Shown one piece after another: positions 1 through 12,089 of a stretch of DNA of 64,000 nt. Numbering within the stretch: position 1 is the first letter of the stretch; each line of letters opens with the position of its first letter. The translations under genes and the position numbers were made by a program. This DNA comes from Proteles cristata cristata. Lineage: Eukaryota; Chordata; Mammalia; Carnivora; Hyaenidae. The notes under the pieces were generated by a model, which had not been told where the DNA came from, did not search any database, and saw only the letters and a program-made list of their open reading frames with translations. The stretch covers positions 310,001 to 374,000 of the forward strand of contig JAESUZ010002871.1 in NCBI GenBank assembly GCA_017311185.1, read 5' to 3'.

Positions 1-164
1 GAGGGTTCTTAAGGCATTTCTATTTAATGCATAAAGCACATGTGCAAACTTCAGCCTCCTGTCTCTATCCACTGCTCCTCCTGAACCTGTCTTTTCGCTT
101 GGTGCCCTTGCTTTTCTGCAGGCCTTTTAATAGCCTCTGAGTAATATAAAAAATGCTTCATCTG

Positions 165-372
165 GGGGCGCCTGGGTGGCTTAGTCGGTTAGGCGTCCGA
201 CTTTCGCTTAGGTCATGATCTCGCGGTTCGTGGGTTCGAGCCCCGCGTCGGGCTCTGTGCTGACTGCCAGCTCAGGCCTGGAGCCTGTTTCAGTCTGTGA
301 CTCCCTCTCTCTGACCCTCCCCTGCTCACGCTCTCTCTCTCTCTCTCTCCTGGAAATAAATAAAACATAAAA
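165..372 (+). mobile_element. Carnivore tRNA-Lys SINE, young subfamily
   Basis: Full-length copy: head GGGCGCCTGGGTGGCTTAG, internal promoter box GGTTCGTGGGTTCGAGCC, CT-rich tract and AATAAATAAAA tail. Flanked by a perfect 17-bp target duplication, AAAAAATGCTTCATCTG, at 148-164 and 373-389. The perfect duplication and intact head indicate a recent insertion. Confidence 0.95.
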
Positions 373-389
373 AAAAAATGCTTCATCTG

Positions 390-777
390 TTGCTTCTTAC
401 AACTTGCCCCGATAATATCTACATGTAGCTGTGCATGTTTAGGAGGCTTTTGTGGGCTAGCCTGGGATACTAGCCGCCATGTGAAACAGTGCTTTTGCGG
501 GAAATATATTTCAAGCTTCCAGCAACCAGCGTATGGACTTTTGAAACCTGTTGCACTTGCAGTCGCGAGATGACCCATGATTCTCTTTGCTTGTGATATT
601 CTGCTTCATACCACCTTGAAGCCCTTCTAAACCAGGCTTTGAGCTAGAGAGCTCTCCTTGCTCCTTACTGCCAACGTGGCAGTTCCCAAGATTCTGACAC
701 TTGATGAATCAAGCCTTCATATTTGTCTTCACCTGCTTTATCTAGAAATACATTTTATTAAGGTGCTTCTCTAAAAA
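390..777. other. Single-copy intronic sequence
   Basis: Nothing recognisable. An open minus frame over 213-578 runs from this stretch into the SINE and has no family resemblance. Confidence 0.5.
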
Positions 778-794
778 AGAATTGGAAAAATCTT

Positions 795-1008
795 TTTTTT
801 TTTTTAACGTTTTATTTATTTCAGGAGAGAGAGAGACAGCGTGAGCAGGGGAGGGTCAGAGAGAGAGGGAGTCACAGACTGAAACAGGCTCCAGGCTCCG
901 AGCTGGCCATCAGCACAGAGCCCAACGCGGGGCTTGAACCCACGAACCGTGAGATCATGACCTAAGCAAAAGTTGGACGCTTAACCGACTAAGCCACCCA
1001 GGTGCCCC
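795..1008 (-). mobile_element. Carnivore tRNA-Lys SINE, young subfamily
   Basis: Reverse-oriented full-length copy, from a poly-T start to the reversed head CCACCCAGGTGCCCC. A perfect 17-bp target duplication, AGAATTGGAAAAATCTT, lies at 778-794 and 1009-1025. Shares the CTTAGGTCATGATCTC-type head and the body variants of the copy at 165. Confidence 0.95.
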
Positions 1009-1025
1009 AGAATTGGAAAAATCTT

Positions 1026-1884
1026 AACCTCACATCATACAGCACTATAAGGAAGAAAAATCATGGGTGAAAATATGTTTTTTTGTCCTAGTAGTGCACT
1101 TGCGTGCCTCCTGTAGGTCCCTGTCATGGGTGGATTTAGGGTTGCTGTTTTGGTCTCCCTCACTTCTCTAGCTTCTAGTCCCTGTATCAGAAGGTGCAGG
1201 AACCTGCTGTGGAAATTTTTACATGATGATGCTGGTACTTAGGAAAGCTCCTAGAATGGTTCTATTATTCAGAATTCTTGGTCCAAGTGACTGAAATAGA
1301 CCCTGACTGGCTCAAGCAGGCTTAAACAAATGAAAAGCTATAGGATGGTTCATAGAATTAGTAGGAGGGCTGAAGAAGCCAGGATGGGGGATGGGAAGGT
1401 AGAAGAGAAGGCACAGGAGGCTAGAACCACAGCCCCAGTCACTCTCTGGAGACCGTCTGGTGAAGATCCTGCTGATGCCCCCTTGGCCCTGAGCCTGCTG
1501 CACCTGCCTTGATGACCACAGGACACAGCCCTGGCCCTGCCGGTGTCCCTGCTCCATGGAATGACTTCTTCACTGTTGTGCCAGCTACTTAGTCTTCTTG
1601 CATCACCTGTTGTACATTAAAATCTCCAGGTGGGAGCTTCAGATTTGCCAGGACTTGGTCAGATGCTGAGGCCTCACTGTGGAATTGGGGGTTGACGGGG
1701 GCGTCTTTCTTACTTTTTGGTTTCTCTAGTGGAAGGTGGGCACTGCCTCTCACAAGATCAACATGGTTGGGAATTCCTGAAATAAAGGAAGGACTTGAGA
1801 TGTTAAGCAGCTAAAAAAATGGCTAAAAATTAGTATGGTTAAACTTCTCTCTTCCTTTATGAAAACAGAAGTCTGAACTTAGGT
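1026..1884. other. Mostly single-copy sequence
   Basis: No exon seen. The stretch 1280-1500 (ACTGGCTCAAGCAGGCTTAAACAAATGA onward, written here only by position beyond its first bases) looks like an old decayed transposon, but I cannot name a family. Confidence 0.4.
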
Positions 1885-2097
1885 TGGAGCAGCCTCTCAA
1901 CTGACTGTGGCACAAGTTGGTGTTTTTGTGTTAGGGACCTGTCCTGTGCATTGGATGATATTCAGTAAACTTTCTGGCCTCTATTCACTAGGTGCCCAAG
2001 ACAGCCACCCAGTTGTCTGGAAACACTTTTTATTGTCATATTGCCGAATGTCCCCTGGAGAGGAGAAAGTAGACCAAGGCTGAGAATCACTGGGCTA
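1885..2097. mobile_element. MER20-like hAT-Charlie DNA transposon
   Basis: Has MER20 landmarks in order: GACCTGTCCTGTGCATTGGA, CTGGCCTCTATTCACTAGGT, AATGTCCCCTGG and the terminal GGCTGAGAATCACTGGGCTA. It is a non-autonomous element with no coding capacity. Divergence from the remembered consensus suits an old placental-mammal insertion. Confidence 0.75.
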
Positions 2098-2254
2098 GAG
2101 GCTTTCTCAAACGATGGATCATAATTTGATAGCTGTGTAATAATGGCTTTGTCACAAGAATGGATCTTCTACTCTTGTACTTGGAGAGAGACACTTTCCC
2201 CATGACCATGCTCTTCCCCTGAATGCAAAGGAAGGTCTGAAGTTCCAATGTGTT

Positions 2255-2390
2255 TAAGCATCAACTGGAGAGCTATTTCATAGATGCAAATCCCTGGGGC
2301 CATACCCCATATAGTCTGTGGGTCTGAGGTCCAGGAATCTGCAAGTTTTAACAATTAACCCTCGTGATTCTGGTGCAGGTGGGCTATGGA
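2255..2390 (+). mobile_element. MER5-like hAT-Charlie fragment
   Basis: Shows the MER5 order of motifs: AAGCATCAACTGGAGAGCT, ATGCAAATCCCTGGGGCC, GGAATCTGCAAGTTTTAACA and GTGATTCTGGTGCAGG. A partial, old non-autonomous copy. Confidence 0.65.
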
Positions 2391-2937
2391 CTCTATGTTG
2401 AAAACCATGAAGCTACTTCATCGAGTATCAACCCCAGAAACTAAAGGCATATGTTTCTTCAGGGAGAAGACCTGTAATTTTAAGGCTTTCAAATCTTCCC
2501 AGTCATTGCTGAACAAGAAGCAATGTAAAGATGCAGTCTGTTTTTTAGGAATTTTTTGGCAAGGGTTTGGAACCAGCCTTGACATGTGATGTCGGCATTC
2601 ACCACCCTCCATTGCCATTAGTGAGAATTGTTCTCTGTTTTGAGCTCTGACTTGCTTCTCAATCCTCCTTTGGGAAGGACCTTCACTTCATCCCCTCCCC
2701 ACCATACGTGTTAGTCAGATCTTACAGGGCGGTTTCCCTGCTTTCTAGTCTCCCTGGTCTATTTTGTGGTCTCCTTCACTGACTCTCTAACCTTCACAGG
2801 TGCAGAGAACATGGTCCCTCAGCATCACAGACTCTGCTTCCCTTGCAGCCCCTCAATGGTGGAAGGCCCCACATTCTAATTGTGTATCGGACAGAGGAGG
2901 CATTTGGCAATATATACAACAAAATTGTGGCCCTTGA
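2391..2937. other. Single-copy intronic sequence
   Basis: No recognised repeat, exon or RNA gene. The short open frames on both strands overlap each other and look like chance. Confidence 0.45.
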
Positions 2938-3096
2938 GGAACACCTGGCTGCCTCAGTTGGCTGAGTGTCTGACTTCAGGTCATCATCTTGAGGTTTGTG
3001 AGTTCTAGCCCCATGTTGGGTTCTGTGCTGACAGCTTGGAGCCTGGAGCCTGCTTTGGATTCTTTGCCTCCCTCTCTCTCTGCCCCTCCCCTGCTC

Positions 3097-3139
<43 letters not shown>

Positions 3140-3165
3140 AATAAACATTAAAAACAACAACAAAC
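2938..3165 (+). mobile_element. Carnivore tRNA-Lys SINE, older copy
   Basis: Diverged head (ACACCTGGCTGCCTCAGTTG), a CTGCCCCTCCCCTGCTCATG body and an AATAAACATTAAAA tail. Its CT tract has expanded into an 18-unit microsatellite at 3102-3136. Only a weak target duplication (around TGGCCCT) is visible. Confidence 0.9.
3102..3136. repeat. (CT)n microsatellite inside a SINE
   Basis: Near-pure CT dinucleotide run of about 35 bp grown from the CT-rich body of the SINE at 2938. Confidence 0.95.
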
Positions 3166-3335
3166 TGGCCCTCCTGGTCCTGACACCTCTCTCTCAAGAA
3201 GCTTGAAATGGAATCAAGGTTACATTCATTGACAAAGCATTTTGTCATTTTCTACCATGTTTGGGGAGCTTGCTTGAGATACTAGGTTCCGTTTTCATTT
3301 CTGTTCTAGTGGGGACTAGTCACAGTGCTAATTCT

Positions 3336-3526
3336 TTCTTTTTTTCTTAATGTTTGTTTATTTTTGAGAGGGACCTCAAGAGCAGGGATCTGAGAGACAG
3401 AGGATCTGAAGCAGGCCTTGCACTGACAGCAGAGAGCCCGACATGGGGCTCGAACTCATGAACTGTGAGATCATGACCTGGGCCAAAGTTGGACACTTAA
3501 CTGACTGAGCCACCCATGTGTCGCAT
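3336..3526 (-). mobile_element. Carnivore tRNA-Lys SINE
   Basis: Reversed copy ending GAGCCACCCATGTGTCGC. Target duplication CACAGTGCTAATTCT at 3321-3335 against CACAGTGCTATTTCT at 3527-3541 (one mismatch). Confidence 0.9.
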
Positions 3527-3541
3527 CACAGTGCTATTTCT

Positions 3542-5197
3542 GACAGCAGTTACTCTAAATTGTAGATCACGTGGCTTTGACTCAAAGCCTTTGGGACTGT
3601 CCACTGATCAAAGAACAAACTACATTTGTTCAAGCCTCCCCCCGTCCTTCCCAGCTACTTCCTGCCATGCATCCTATAGTTTAGGTTCCCCAAACTGTGC
3701 TGACACCCTGTTTACTAACTACTTGGTATGCTAACTGTACTATCACCCTGTATTCCACACTCACCAGACCATCCTGCAGACTAATATGCAATACCCTGTT
3801 CACACACTGCATGCCTCCCCAATATTTTTCTAAAAGATGAAAATACTTGCTAACGTTATATGTAATCCCCTGATTTAAAAAAAAGTCCAGACTTTATTTC
3901 TCTAGAAAAACTAAATGGTGTGACAGCACTGTGCTTGTGTTCCTAAATGGTAAGGATCTGCTCTTGCCCCAAATGGGACATGTTCCATCCACAGTGACCT
4001 TGGATAAAGAAAAGGGGAAATCCCATGAAACTTCACCTTCCTATTACCCACAAGAGGGCAATATAACCTCTAAAAATGTGAAGGGGACTGAAATTGCCAA
4101 AGCTGCTAGACTTTGCCGCCCAAGCTGTGAAGAACTTAAGGAGGGTCCTACCTGCCTTTTCATCCGAATGGGCGTGTTGCTTGCTGTGAACTACTGTGAG
4201 GCACACTTTCACAAACCCCTTTCCTTTGGCCTGGCTCCTCTCCAGCATCTTAATTCCATTCTGAAAGCCAGCTTGCGCTAAATCTGTGCAAGCAGGGCCT
4301 CCAGTTAGCTTCTGGGGCCACCTTCGAGCTTAGGTGGAGGCTGTAGAAATTTGGAGGCCTGAGGAGGCAGGGTTGTTGCCAGGGAAATGCCTGATTTGTG
4401 GAGACAACCTCAAGGCCCAGCTTTCCTTGGTGGTGCTTCTGGTTGGCACAGAACCTTCCTTTTTGCCAACCTTCCTTTTTGGGAGGAGAGCGGTCACTGT
4501 TGGGCATGCCTTAACACAAACCGGGCCAGCAGAGATTGATGTGTTAGCCCCCAGGCCTCTATTTGTTAGAATGCAGTGGCGTATCTGCTGAGGGGGGCTA
4601 CAGACTCAGTTTCACTGGCCAGTGTGTCCTTTCTTCTTAAAAAAGTTAACAGTAGAAGCCAACATATAGTCACCAGTTTTCTCGTCTCAGTTCTGAGCAA
4701 GGGGAGTGTTAGGATTTGCATGTTTGGAGGTCCCGGTTGTGATGTTCTGGCTCCTTCTCTTGCAGTAAGGGGCTAGCTGGCTGGAGCACCTTTATCCAGC
4801 CTGTTTACAGGGACCGTGCTGTGGGTGCCTTGCTTTTTTTGCCTCTCACACTCTGCGCACCCCTTCCCCCCAAGGTCCATGCTGGATTTACAGACAACAC
4901 CAACCCTGTATTAGATTGCATTCACGGGTGGCATTCTCTACTTTTGGTCCTGTTGACACCTCAGCTACTTTGGTTTTAATACTTCAGGCCAGAGTATTTT
5001 GGGATAGTTAGGGGCAAGGTGCCTTAACACTTCTACTTCTCCCACCTAAAGAGGTCTCAAAGATTTAAGAAAACGCTAGCTGTTAACCCCCATGTAGCAA
5101 CTAAGTATAGATAAGTGAAAACCAAGTTGCCAAATCTGACTTTCTCTATTGGTTTTCTTCTCTTTGCTTGCCCTTGGTGAAGAAAACATATCAACTA
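3542..5197. other. Long single-copy intronic stretch
   Basis: No recognised repeats or exons across about 1.65 kb. A 116-codon + strand frame at 3931-4281 and several overlapping shorter frames lack family resemblance and splice context. Confidence 0.45.
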
Positions 5198-5322
5198 GGG
5201 ACACCTGGGTGGATCAGGTGGTTGCGCATCTGACTCTTGATCTTTGCTCAGGCCTTGATCTCAAGGTCATGAGTTTGAGCTCTGTATTGGGTGTGGAGAC
5301 TGCTAAAAAAAAAAAAAAAAAG
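5198..5322 (+). mobile_element. Short tRNA-only carnivore SINE
   Basis: Starts GGGACACCTGGGTGGATCAG and ends at GGGTGTGGAGACTGCT followed by an A run. It lacks the CT-rich body, so it belongs to the short, older SINEC form rather than the main feliform class. Confidence 0.8.
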
Positions 5323-5588
5323 AAAAGACAGAACAACTCATCTTCGCCTATGTTTTTCTCTCTCATTTCCTTTTGCATCCATCCTCAGTGCCGGTAAGAT
5401 TTGAAATGATTCAGTGAGCTTGTGGAAATACGGAAAATGAGGGAGACAGCATAAATAGTATAATTAGGTCATAGGTTTTTGAAAAATTGGCTCGGGTTGT
5501 TACACTTGTAAAATTTTTTTCTGTATCCTTGTGTTGAATAACCTATCCTTATTCCCTTCCTGAAAGCCAATACTGAAGTATATATATA

Positions 5589-5883
5589 CAGTTGATCCTT
5601 GAACACAGCCCACTTAGATTTTTTATTTTGGTAGATACTGTACAATAACGTAAATGTATTTTCTCTTATTTTCTCAAAATTTTCTTTTCTCTATCTTACT
5701 TTCTTGTAAGAATACAGTGTACAGTACCTAAAACATACACGATGTATTAATTGACTATTATTGGTAATGCTTCTGGTCAACAGTAGGCTATTAATTTTAG
5801 GGGGAGTCAAAAGTTACATGTGGAATTTTGACTGTGGGTTTGGGTTGGTATCCCAATTCCTGCCTCATTCAAGGTTCACCGTG
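5589..5883. mobile_element. MER44-like Tigger (pogo) MITE
   Basis: Begins CAGTTGATCCTTGAA, ends TTCAAGGTTCACCGTG (imperfect terminal inverted repeats) and is flanked by TA on both sides, as Tc1/mariner-pogo insertions are. Internal marks: TTCTCTATCTTACTTTCTTG and GGTCAACAGTAGGCTATTA. No transposase. A second copy lies at 60110-60679. Confidence 0.8.
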
Positions 5884-6479
5884 TACTTAAGCATAAGGAT
5901 CCTATTTTTGATAGGATTTAGGGTCTACTAGTTTGCCTACAGTAAGGGATATTGATTTAGCCCTGGGCCTTAAAATCTAAGTCTTAACTCTGGGCACACC
6001 AGGAATTTAAGGTTTATTAGGAACAATTTTTGGAAACTTTTTAGCGTACTCTGTTTAGTTGAGTGGGAATCTCCATGGGCTCCAAGGTGTGCCTCCATCA
6101 GTCATATTTTGTTGTTCACATCACCTGTGGCCCTGGGGTTCCCAGTGCAAACAGAAGGAGGTAACACTGTGATTGGACCCTTTTCTGCCTCTCCCACCAG
6201 AGAGGGTGGTGATGGGCTCAAATGCCTCATTGGTTAGTTTTACAGGGTTTGGAGAAATAGGGTAGTCAAAAAAAAAGTTATTTGGTACTGATGTCTAGTC
6301 AGCATGTACTTAAATGCCTTTTTAATGCTCTAAACTTCACTTAGGTTTCCTGGTGTTATTATAAGTGGAAGACTTAATCCTTATTTTCAGGCAGTTTAAA
6401 ATCCATGCAATTGGAACATGGCCTAACACATGAGAGAGCAATGCAGGACGCTATAATGTGGTGACTAAATTAGGGATCC
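5884..6479. other. Single-copy intronic sequence
   Basis: No exon, repeat or RNA gene recognised. Confidence 0.45.
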
Positions 6480-6615
6480 TGGGGTTAGATCTGATTTTTT
6501 TTTTTAACCTTTTGTGTCTTAGTTCCTTGATGTAAAATGGGGATAAGTATAAAGATTATATGAGATAATGTATATAAAGTACTTAGCCAAGAGCTCGTAT
6601 GTGGTTGAAAGTTTA
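6480..6615 (+). repeat. MIR SINE fragment
   Basis: Matches the 3' half of MIR: GTGTCTTAGTTCCTTGATGT, AAAATGGGGATAAGTATAAA, ATGAGATAATGTATATAAAG and TACTTAGCCAAGAG. Heavily diverged and partial. Confidence 0.6.
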
Positions 6616-8439
6616 GTATTTGGTAGTTAACCATAAAATTAAGTTTCCTTTATGCAGTTTTATTCAGAAAGGGTTTCCTATCTCAGTGCTCACATAAATC
6701 ACTTTGGAAGAAAATTTCCAAAAATGCCACTTTAATAAACTTTTTTTTTTTCTGATAACAGAAATATGGACCTGCCTTAAGTGTTTTCCTTACAATCAGT
6801 GTGCCTGCCCAGAATTGCTTTTTTTTTTTTAACCCCTGTTATTTATCAGCTGCTGATTTTCTGGAGAATCAGCTCACTGAATATGTATAAGGGAGTAAAG
6901 AAAAGGATCTGCCCACGGACTAATAATAAGTAACAATGTCAGTGTTCTGGGTGCTCAGAAACCTTTTGCTCGCAGCTTCTTGGCCACGTCCTAAAAGACT
7001 GGGATTTCTAGAAATGTGCCACCTGGCTAAACACAGTGTTTGTTGAGTAGGACCAGAAGTGTAAAGAAACAGTGAGTAGTGCCTGGATTATCTTTATTTC
7101 CTGCCAGGAGGCAGCTTGATGGAAAGTCTGATTCACAGGCAGGAGGGAAATGTGGGTTCCAGCCCCGATAGTGTCAGGGCCGGCTCTCCACGGAATGAGG
7201 CATTTGCTGCCTGACGTCTTCAGATTACTGAATCACTTTAGACCCTCCCGGGGAAGAGTAAGGTGCAGAATGACAATGAACTTCAGCCTGACATAAGGTT
7301 TTTTTTTTCTTTGTTACGGTTAATAACGTTTATTTGTTTGTGACAAACACAAAAACCTTAATGGACTTGGCCTCTTCAGAGAGGGAGTCCTTGTCTTTTG
7401 AGGTGATGGAAATTGCACGAGTAAAGGAAAATCTGACTGGCTCTGGTAAAGAAAGAGTGTAAGGACGTCGGGATTTCTCCCAGCTGTTTTAGTAGGCAGA
7501 GAGCTTCCACTTGGGGAATAACGCCACAAGAAATCTCAATTTTCCCTGATGTGTGTTCCATTTCATTCTGTGTCCTCCTCTGCTCGCAGATTTAAATACC
7601 AAATTGCTCCTATGACTTCACAGTTTCCACCTGGGGTCTCAGGAGTTAGCCCAGAGCCAAAAAAGCATGGACAATTTCCCCCTTTTGCCACATCTTCTAA
7701 CTGGGGGCTGCTTTGTAGGCTGTTTATGTCATCATCGCTGTATCTCTGGGTATTCCTGGTTGAGTTTTTAGTTTCAGCTGAAGCTCTGATCTCAGAAGTG
7801 GCATGTCTCCCCATGCCGAAAAGGCAACATCATCTTGGAGAGTTTTCTGCTGAGATGGTTTGGGGTGACTTAATTCTGAAAATCCTTTTGTACCTTACTC
7901 TTCTCCTCTGGGATTTTTTTCTTTTAATTTTTAGATTTGGCAGATTTAAAAAAATGTTTAAAGGTGATTTTTTTTTTTTTTTTGCTCATAGATGCAGAAA
8001 ATAACTTCACTACCATCTCATCAGCCTCAGGCTTTTATTCTCTCAGAGAGAGGCAACATTACAGGCAGTGTAGAGTCCCTTCTGGCTGCCGATGCTGCTG
8101 TGGCGCTGATTAAAACAAGGCATCTTTGTTTATTTGAAGGCAGAATATGGATCTTTGTTTGGAAATAGCAGTTTGCTGCATGCGTAAATGAATTTGGCTA
8201 TGTTGACTAAATGGATCCATCAATTATCCAGATGATGAGTTGCTTTCAGTTTGGAGACTAATAAATTTTGGGTGCTGTGGTCAGCATTCACTTTGCTGGG
8301 GCTAAGTTGTGTGAATGCTTAGAAGTATTCGCAGAGAATGTGCCTGTCCTTGAAAAAGTCTCCAGTAGTGGCTGTGGCTGGCGAATGCCCTCCCCGCTCC
8401 CTCCTTTTAACTATGTGTGGGAAAGTTTTTTTCTCACTC
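6616..8439. other. Long mostly single-copy stretch
   Basis: Several T-runs (6740, 6820, 7300, 7967) but no clear repeat family. A 151-codon + frame at 7549-8004 runs into a poly-T translated as a Phe string and has no family match, so it is not called. Confidence 0.45.
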
Positions 8440-9425
8440 CACCTTAACTTTATTGAGGTATACTTGACAAAACGGTAGGATATTTAAAGTGTACATCATG
8501 ATTGTTTGATAACCATTGTGAGTGGATTCCTCCTATTAGTTAACTAACCCATCCATCAGCTCACAATTATCCATGGGTGTTGGGGGGAACATTTAAGTTC
8601 TACTCTGAGCAGATTTCAATTCTACAGTATAGTGTTATCAACTATAATTACCATGTTATATATTAGATCCCAGATCTTAATCATCTTGTAGCAGAAAGTT
8701 TGTATTCTTTTTACTAACCTGTCCCCATTTTTGCCATCCCCCAGCCCCTGACAAACAATTTTCTACTCTGTTTTTATAAGTTAGACCTTTTTTTTTTTTT
8801 TGGTTCCACATATAAATGATGCCATGGAGTATTTGTCTTTCTCTTCTTTATTTCACTAAACATAATGCCTTCAAGGTCCATGAATGTTGTTGAAAATGGT
8901 GTGGTTTATGGGCGCCTGGGTGGCTTAGTTGGTTAAGCGTCTGACTTTCGCTTAGGTCATGATCTCACGGTTCGTGGGTTCGAGCCCCGCGTCGGGCTCT
9001 GTGCTGACTGCCAACTCAGAGCCTGGAGCCTGTTTCAGAGTCTGTCACTCCCTCTCTCTCTGACCCTCCCGTGCCCACGCTGTCTCTCTCTCTCTCTCTC
9101 TCTCCTATAAATAAATTAAAAAAAAACATTAAAAAAAGAAAATGGTGTGGTTTCCTTCTTTCTCGAGGCTGAATAGTATTTCTCTGTGTATACATACCAT
9201 ATTAATCTGTTGATGGACATGTAGGTAATTCCTATAACTTGGCTATTATGAATTCTGGAGTGAGCCACCGGAGTATAGATATCTCTTTAAGATTCTGTTT
9301 TTATTTCCTCTGGGTATGTACTGTGAAGTGGGCTTGCTGGAGTGTAGGGTAGTTCTATTTTTACTTTTTGGGGAAACTCCATACTGTTTTCCAAAGTGTC
9401 TGTGCCAGTTTTCTCTCTCCTCATG
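8440..9425 (-). mobile_element. Old LINE-1 (L1M-type) 3' region, split by a SINE
   Basis: Reads as reversed L1 3' end: TTTATTGAGGTATACTTGAC, then the ATCCCAGATCTTAATCATCTTG block, interrupted by the SINE at 8908-9137. It resumes with GGCTGAATAGTATTTCTCTG, GGCTATTATGAATTCTGGAG and GGAAACTCCATACTGTTTTC. No intact frame. Confidence 0.75.
8908..9137 (+). mobile_element. Carnivore tRNA-Lys SINE, young subfamily
   Basis: Full-length, with head variant GACTTTCGCTTAGGTCATG and internal box GGTTCGTGGGTTCGAGCC. Perfect 16-bp target duplication GAAAATGGTGTGGTTT at 8892-8907 and 9138-9153, inside the older L1. Closely resembles the copy at 165. Confidence 0.95.
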
Positions 9426-10025
9426 CCCCCTCCTTGATTTGTCCTGTTCTTCACCCTGTGACATCATAAGTGGGCTGAGTGGGACTGGATAGACAGCCTG
9501 ACGGGAGATGAAAGGCCAGCTTGCTGGTGTCTGAAGTTGGATGGGAGATGGGGAAGTTTCTCCCAGTTTCCTTTTGGTATTGTGTCTCTCCCACTTCTTG
9601 ACTTTCTATTTCCCCGTTTCTCAAGAGTTCAGTGTCTTGTGGCCATTGAGATCCCTGCGCTTGGGTGCCAGACTTCATGATTACTTTTCCTTCCTTTGCT
9701 GACTTTCAATACTCCCTTTGGCTATTTGCAACTTGGATTTTAGTTGTTTGACTGATTTTTGTATTCCAATCCTTAGGACGGTAGTACATGGCAGGCTTTT
9801 AATAAGTACTTGAATGAATAAATGAGTAATTTGTCTATTGATGGAAAGCAACCTGACTAATCTATTTTAAAATGCAAATGACTGTCCCAGACCTTTCATC
9901 AGTATTCTTTCAAGCATCATAGGAATTTAGGTTTGGGTTTGTAGCATCTGTACAATTACTTTATTATTTTTATTTCAGCAAGAAAAAAATTTTAAAGGCA
10001 ATATAAATTCGTGGTTAAATAGCTG
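9426..10025. other. Mostly single-copy, possible MIR tail
   Basis: No exon. AATAAGTACTTGAATGAATA near 9800 resembles the end of a MIR, but too little is left to call. Confidence 0.4.
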
Positions 10026-10043
10026 AAATAGTCCCTCAGGTTC

Positions 10044-10221
10044 TGGGGCACCTGGGTGGCTCAGTCAGTTGAGCGTCTGACTCAGGTCATGATCTTACAG
10101 TTGGTGAGTTCGAGCCCCACATTGGGCTTGGTGCTGTCAGCCCAGTGCCCACTTCAGATTCTCTGTCCCCCTCTGTCTGCCCCTCCCCGGCTTGAGCTCT
10201 CTCAAAATTAAACATTAAAAA
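10044..10221 (+). mobile_element. Carnivore tRNA-Lys SINE
   Basis: Starts TGGGGCACCTGGGTGGCTCA and ends AAATTAAACATTAAAAAA. Target duplication AAATAGTCCCTCAGGTTC at 10026-10043 against 10222-10239 (one mismatch in 18). Confidence 0.93.
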
Positions 10222-10499
10222 AAATAGTCCCCCAGGTTCCTTTACCAAAGACAACCACTGTTCTTGATTTCTTATGTATCTTTTCTGAGAGTTTCTGTAA
10301 GTATACAAACATATGTTTACACAGTGCAGTCCATTAACAATATGGACATGCCTGTGTTTCACTCTTAGTTAATATAAGGCCCTGACCCAGTGGGCCAGCT
10401 GCTTTCTCCCCCTTAGCGATTCCCAAATAGGCCCTATATTTGTCTTTAAAAAATCTTACTCTGATTTATGTGTTTTACATTATTATTTTTTTTACACCA

Positions 10500-11050
10500 C
10501 TTTGTTGTTTAGGATAAGGTTTGACTGCATGTGTCAAAAAACCTAAAATAAGAGTGATTTACACAAGATAAAGGTTTATTGTTCTTTCACCTAAGACAAG
10601 TCCTGGGCTAAGAGGGCAGCTCACAATGTCAAGGATTCAGGCTCTTTCTGTCTTGCTCACTTGCTCTCTCTAATGCTTTGCCTCCTGATCCAAGATGACT
10701 GTTGAACCTCCAGTCATTATGTTTGATATCCTCGGCAGCAGGAAGGAATAGTCTCCCCAACCCCCTAAATCATGTACAGTCTTTATGGAGACCTCACAGC
10801 AGTTTCCTGCAAGATTTCCTGGATGGTACAGCTAAAAATTGGGGATTCTATTACTACATGAGAGGGGAATATAGATATGGGAGTAGGTAGCTAGCATTTT
10901 TTGCCACTGTCACTCACTTCAAATATGGCCACCTCCCCTCCAATTTCTTATCCACCCTGAGCTTCCAAGTAACTTTCTGCTTCTCTCAGAAATCTTCAAC
11001 TATCTTAACTTGATTCATGGAAGGAGAGGTCAGTCCAGTCTGAGAATGGC
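10500..11050. repeat. Probable old interspersed repeat, family unassigned
   Basis: The block AAGGTTTATTGTTCTTTCAC, then CCTCCTGATCCAAGATG and GGCAGCAGGAAGGAATAG, resembles a common mammalian DNA-transposon-derived repeat. I cannot name it. No coding signal. Confidence 0.35.
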
Positions 11051-11146
11051 CATGTTCAGAACTTTAAAAAAGTGAGTGTTGTTTTAGTTCAGGGGAAAGT
11101 TGCATGTGGTTTGATGTTACACTTTGGCCTTTTCTGAACTGATCAT

Positions 11147-11712
11147 TTAAATCAGGAATGGGCAAAACTTTTCTCTAAAGGACTAGATAGTAAATGTTTT
11201 AGGCTTTGCAGGCCATATCCTCTGTGTTATAGCAATTCTAGTCTGCTTTGTAGTTCAAGAGCAGCTGCTGACCCTATATAGAAGTAGAGCATGGCTGTGT
11301 CCAGTGACATTCTATTATCATTCTGAAATTAAAATTATGGATACTTTTATGTATCCTGCAGTATTTATCTTTTTTTGAAGTTTATTTTGAGAGAGAGAGA
11401 GCGAGCGATCGAGCATAAGCAGGGGAGAGAAAGAGAGAGAAGGAGAGAGAGAAGGGGAGGGGGGTAGAGAGAGAGAGAGAATGAGAATGCGAATCCCAAG
11501 CAGGCTCCATGCTGTCAGCACAGAACAGGATGTGGGGCTCGATCTCAGGAACTGTAAGGTCATGACTTGAGTTAAAATCGAGAGCCAGATGCTCAACCTA
11601 CTGGGCCACCCAGGTGCCCCTTGAAATGTTTATCTTAATTTTTTCAACTATTTTAAAATGTAAAAGTTATTCTTATAAGCTATAAAAGGGCCATTGTTTG
11701 CTGACTCCTAAT
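11147..11712. mobile_element. hAT-Charlie-type element split by a SINE
   Basis: Left part has TCTCTAAAGGACTAGATAGT, AATGTTTTAGGCTTTGCAGG and AGCATGGCTGTGTCCAGTGA. The right part resumes after the SINE with AAAGGGCCATTGTTTGCTGA. This is a familiar old mammalian repeat; the hAT assignment is tentative and no transposase is present. Confidence 0.6.
11373..11620 (-). mobile_element. Carnivore tRNA-Lys SINE with expanded purine body
   Basis: Reversed copy ending GGGCCACCCAGGTGCCCC. Its CT-rich body appears here as a long GA-rich tract (11388-11480). Short target duplication TTTATCTT on both sides. Inserted in the older hAT-type element. Confidence 0.9.
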
Positions 11713-12089
11713 TTAGATGATGATTGCAGAAATGATAAACGCTAAGAAAAGAAAGTAATATTTTGCTGCTTGAAATAGAAATTCAACTAGGATGAGACTC
11801 TGGATTGGGCAGAGGGAGGTAGAAACCAAAAATGTTTCAAAGACTCAAATATGTTTTGAGGTTACATATTCTAAAATGCTTAAAAATATATCACCAGAAT
11901 AAGAAAATACCCATATTTTTTTTAGAGATACATAGAGTTTTAAAATGTGATAAAATAAAATTTACCATTTTAACACATTTTTAAGTGTACAAATCAGTGC
12001 CATTGAGTTATTTACAGTATGTGCAACTAGCACCACGATCTATTTCATAGACTTTTTTCATCATCTAAAACAGAATCTCTTCCTGTTAA

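Noticed and set aside
180..260. tRNA-like sequence with A and B box motifs
   Set aside because: It is the tRNA-derived head of a SINE, repeated dozens of times; no mature tRNA cloverleaf with anticodon loop is kept.
7549..8004. 151-codon + frame
   Set aside because: Ends as a Phe string read from poly-T and has no family match.
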